Positions 59,535-59,541 of a stretch of 59,541 nt of DNA are shown piece by piece; position 1 is the stretch's first letter; each line of letters begins with the position of its first letter. The notes beneath the pieces are model-generated. The model had not been told where the DNA came from. It was given only the letters and a program-made list of their open reading frames with translations, and searched no databases. The stretch comes from Treponema sp. Its GTDB lineage: Bacteria > Spirochaetota > Spirochaetia > Treponematales > Breznakiellaceae. The stretch covers positions 1-59,541 of the forward strand of contig JAISAQ010000063.1 of assembly GCA_031266775.1 (NCBI GenBank), read 5' to 3'. A program made the translations under genes and the position numbers.

Positions 59535-59541
59535 GGTTGCC

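Overview
This 59.5 kb window looks like chromosomal DNA of a Treponema-type spirochaete, probably a GC-rich, host- or gut-associated species. Supporting signs are a PhoH / HD-phosphohydrolase / YbeY / TlyC / TPR gene chain of the kind known in treponemes, an EF-G paralogue, a BspA-like leucine-rich-repeat lipoprotein, LPP20- and CheX-like proteins, and many short dispersed hairpin repeats. The species is inferred from gene content only. I saw no rRNA, tRNA, CRISPR array or intact insertion sequence.

Layout. 1-620: a VapBC toxin-antitoxin pair. 647-6368: a hybrid histidine kinase with Hpt domain, a lipoprotein carrying an HEGFH zinc-protease-like motif, two unknown proteins and a DUF167 protein. 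6369-6742: repeats. 6743-13827: metabolic genes (macro-domain hydrolase, NADP isocitrate dehydrogenase, orphan sodium-pump decarboxylase beta subunit with a degenerate phosphoribosyltransferase-like partner, NADH oxidase, phosphoesterase, cysteine synthase). 13926-23868: a ten-gene minus-strand pentose (arabinofuranoside) operon, divergent from its likely DeoR-family regulator at 24015. 24803-31947: the tightly overlapping phoH-yqfF-ybeY-tlyC-TPR chain plus an outer-membrane-like protein. 31948-34089: a repeat-rich zone with a (CT)17 tract, a pseudogene and an LRR lipoprotein. 34090-43040: PBP1A, a ParB-N-domain protein and a giant hybrid kinase, converging on an EF-G gene. 43233-47236: a tandem NDK-like protein, FKBP isomerase, MFS transporter and LPP20-like protein. 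47330-50650: an AT-rich accessory island with a small lipoprotein, a broken HigBA module, an intact VapBC module, a methyltransferase and a G22 tract. 50652-59541: DUF554, aldo/keto reductase, unknown and mutarotase-like proteins, pseudouridine synthase, NagZ-like hydrolase, DUF1361, RqcH/NFACT and CheX.

How genes work together. The pentose operon supplies a GH51 arabinofuranosidase, an arabinose-isomerase-family enzyme, a FGGY kinase and an unusual set of five oxidoreductases and two VOC proteins, but no transporter or epimerase. The envelope genes (PBP1A, NagZ, FKBP, LPP20, TPR/barrel pair) and signalling genes (two hybrid kinases, CheX) are spread between housekeeping blocks.

The most notable cross-cutting signal is that seven genes have a -10-like box ending exactly 6-7 nt before the start codon and no useful Shine-Dalgarno sequence, which suggests leaderless mRNAs. 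The second is a set of dispersed palindromic repeats: GTTGTTCAATAACT hairpins (four copies, one supplying a stop codon), CACAGAC-type hairpins (three good copies plus a half copy), and an accttcggt hairpin family.
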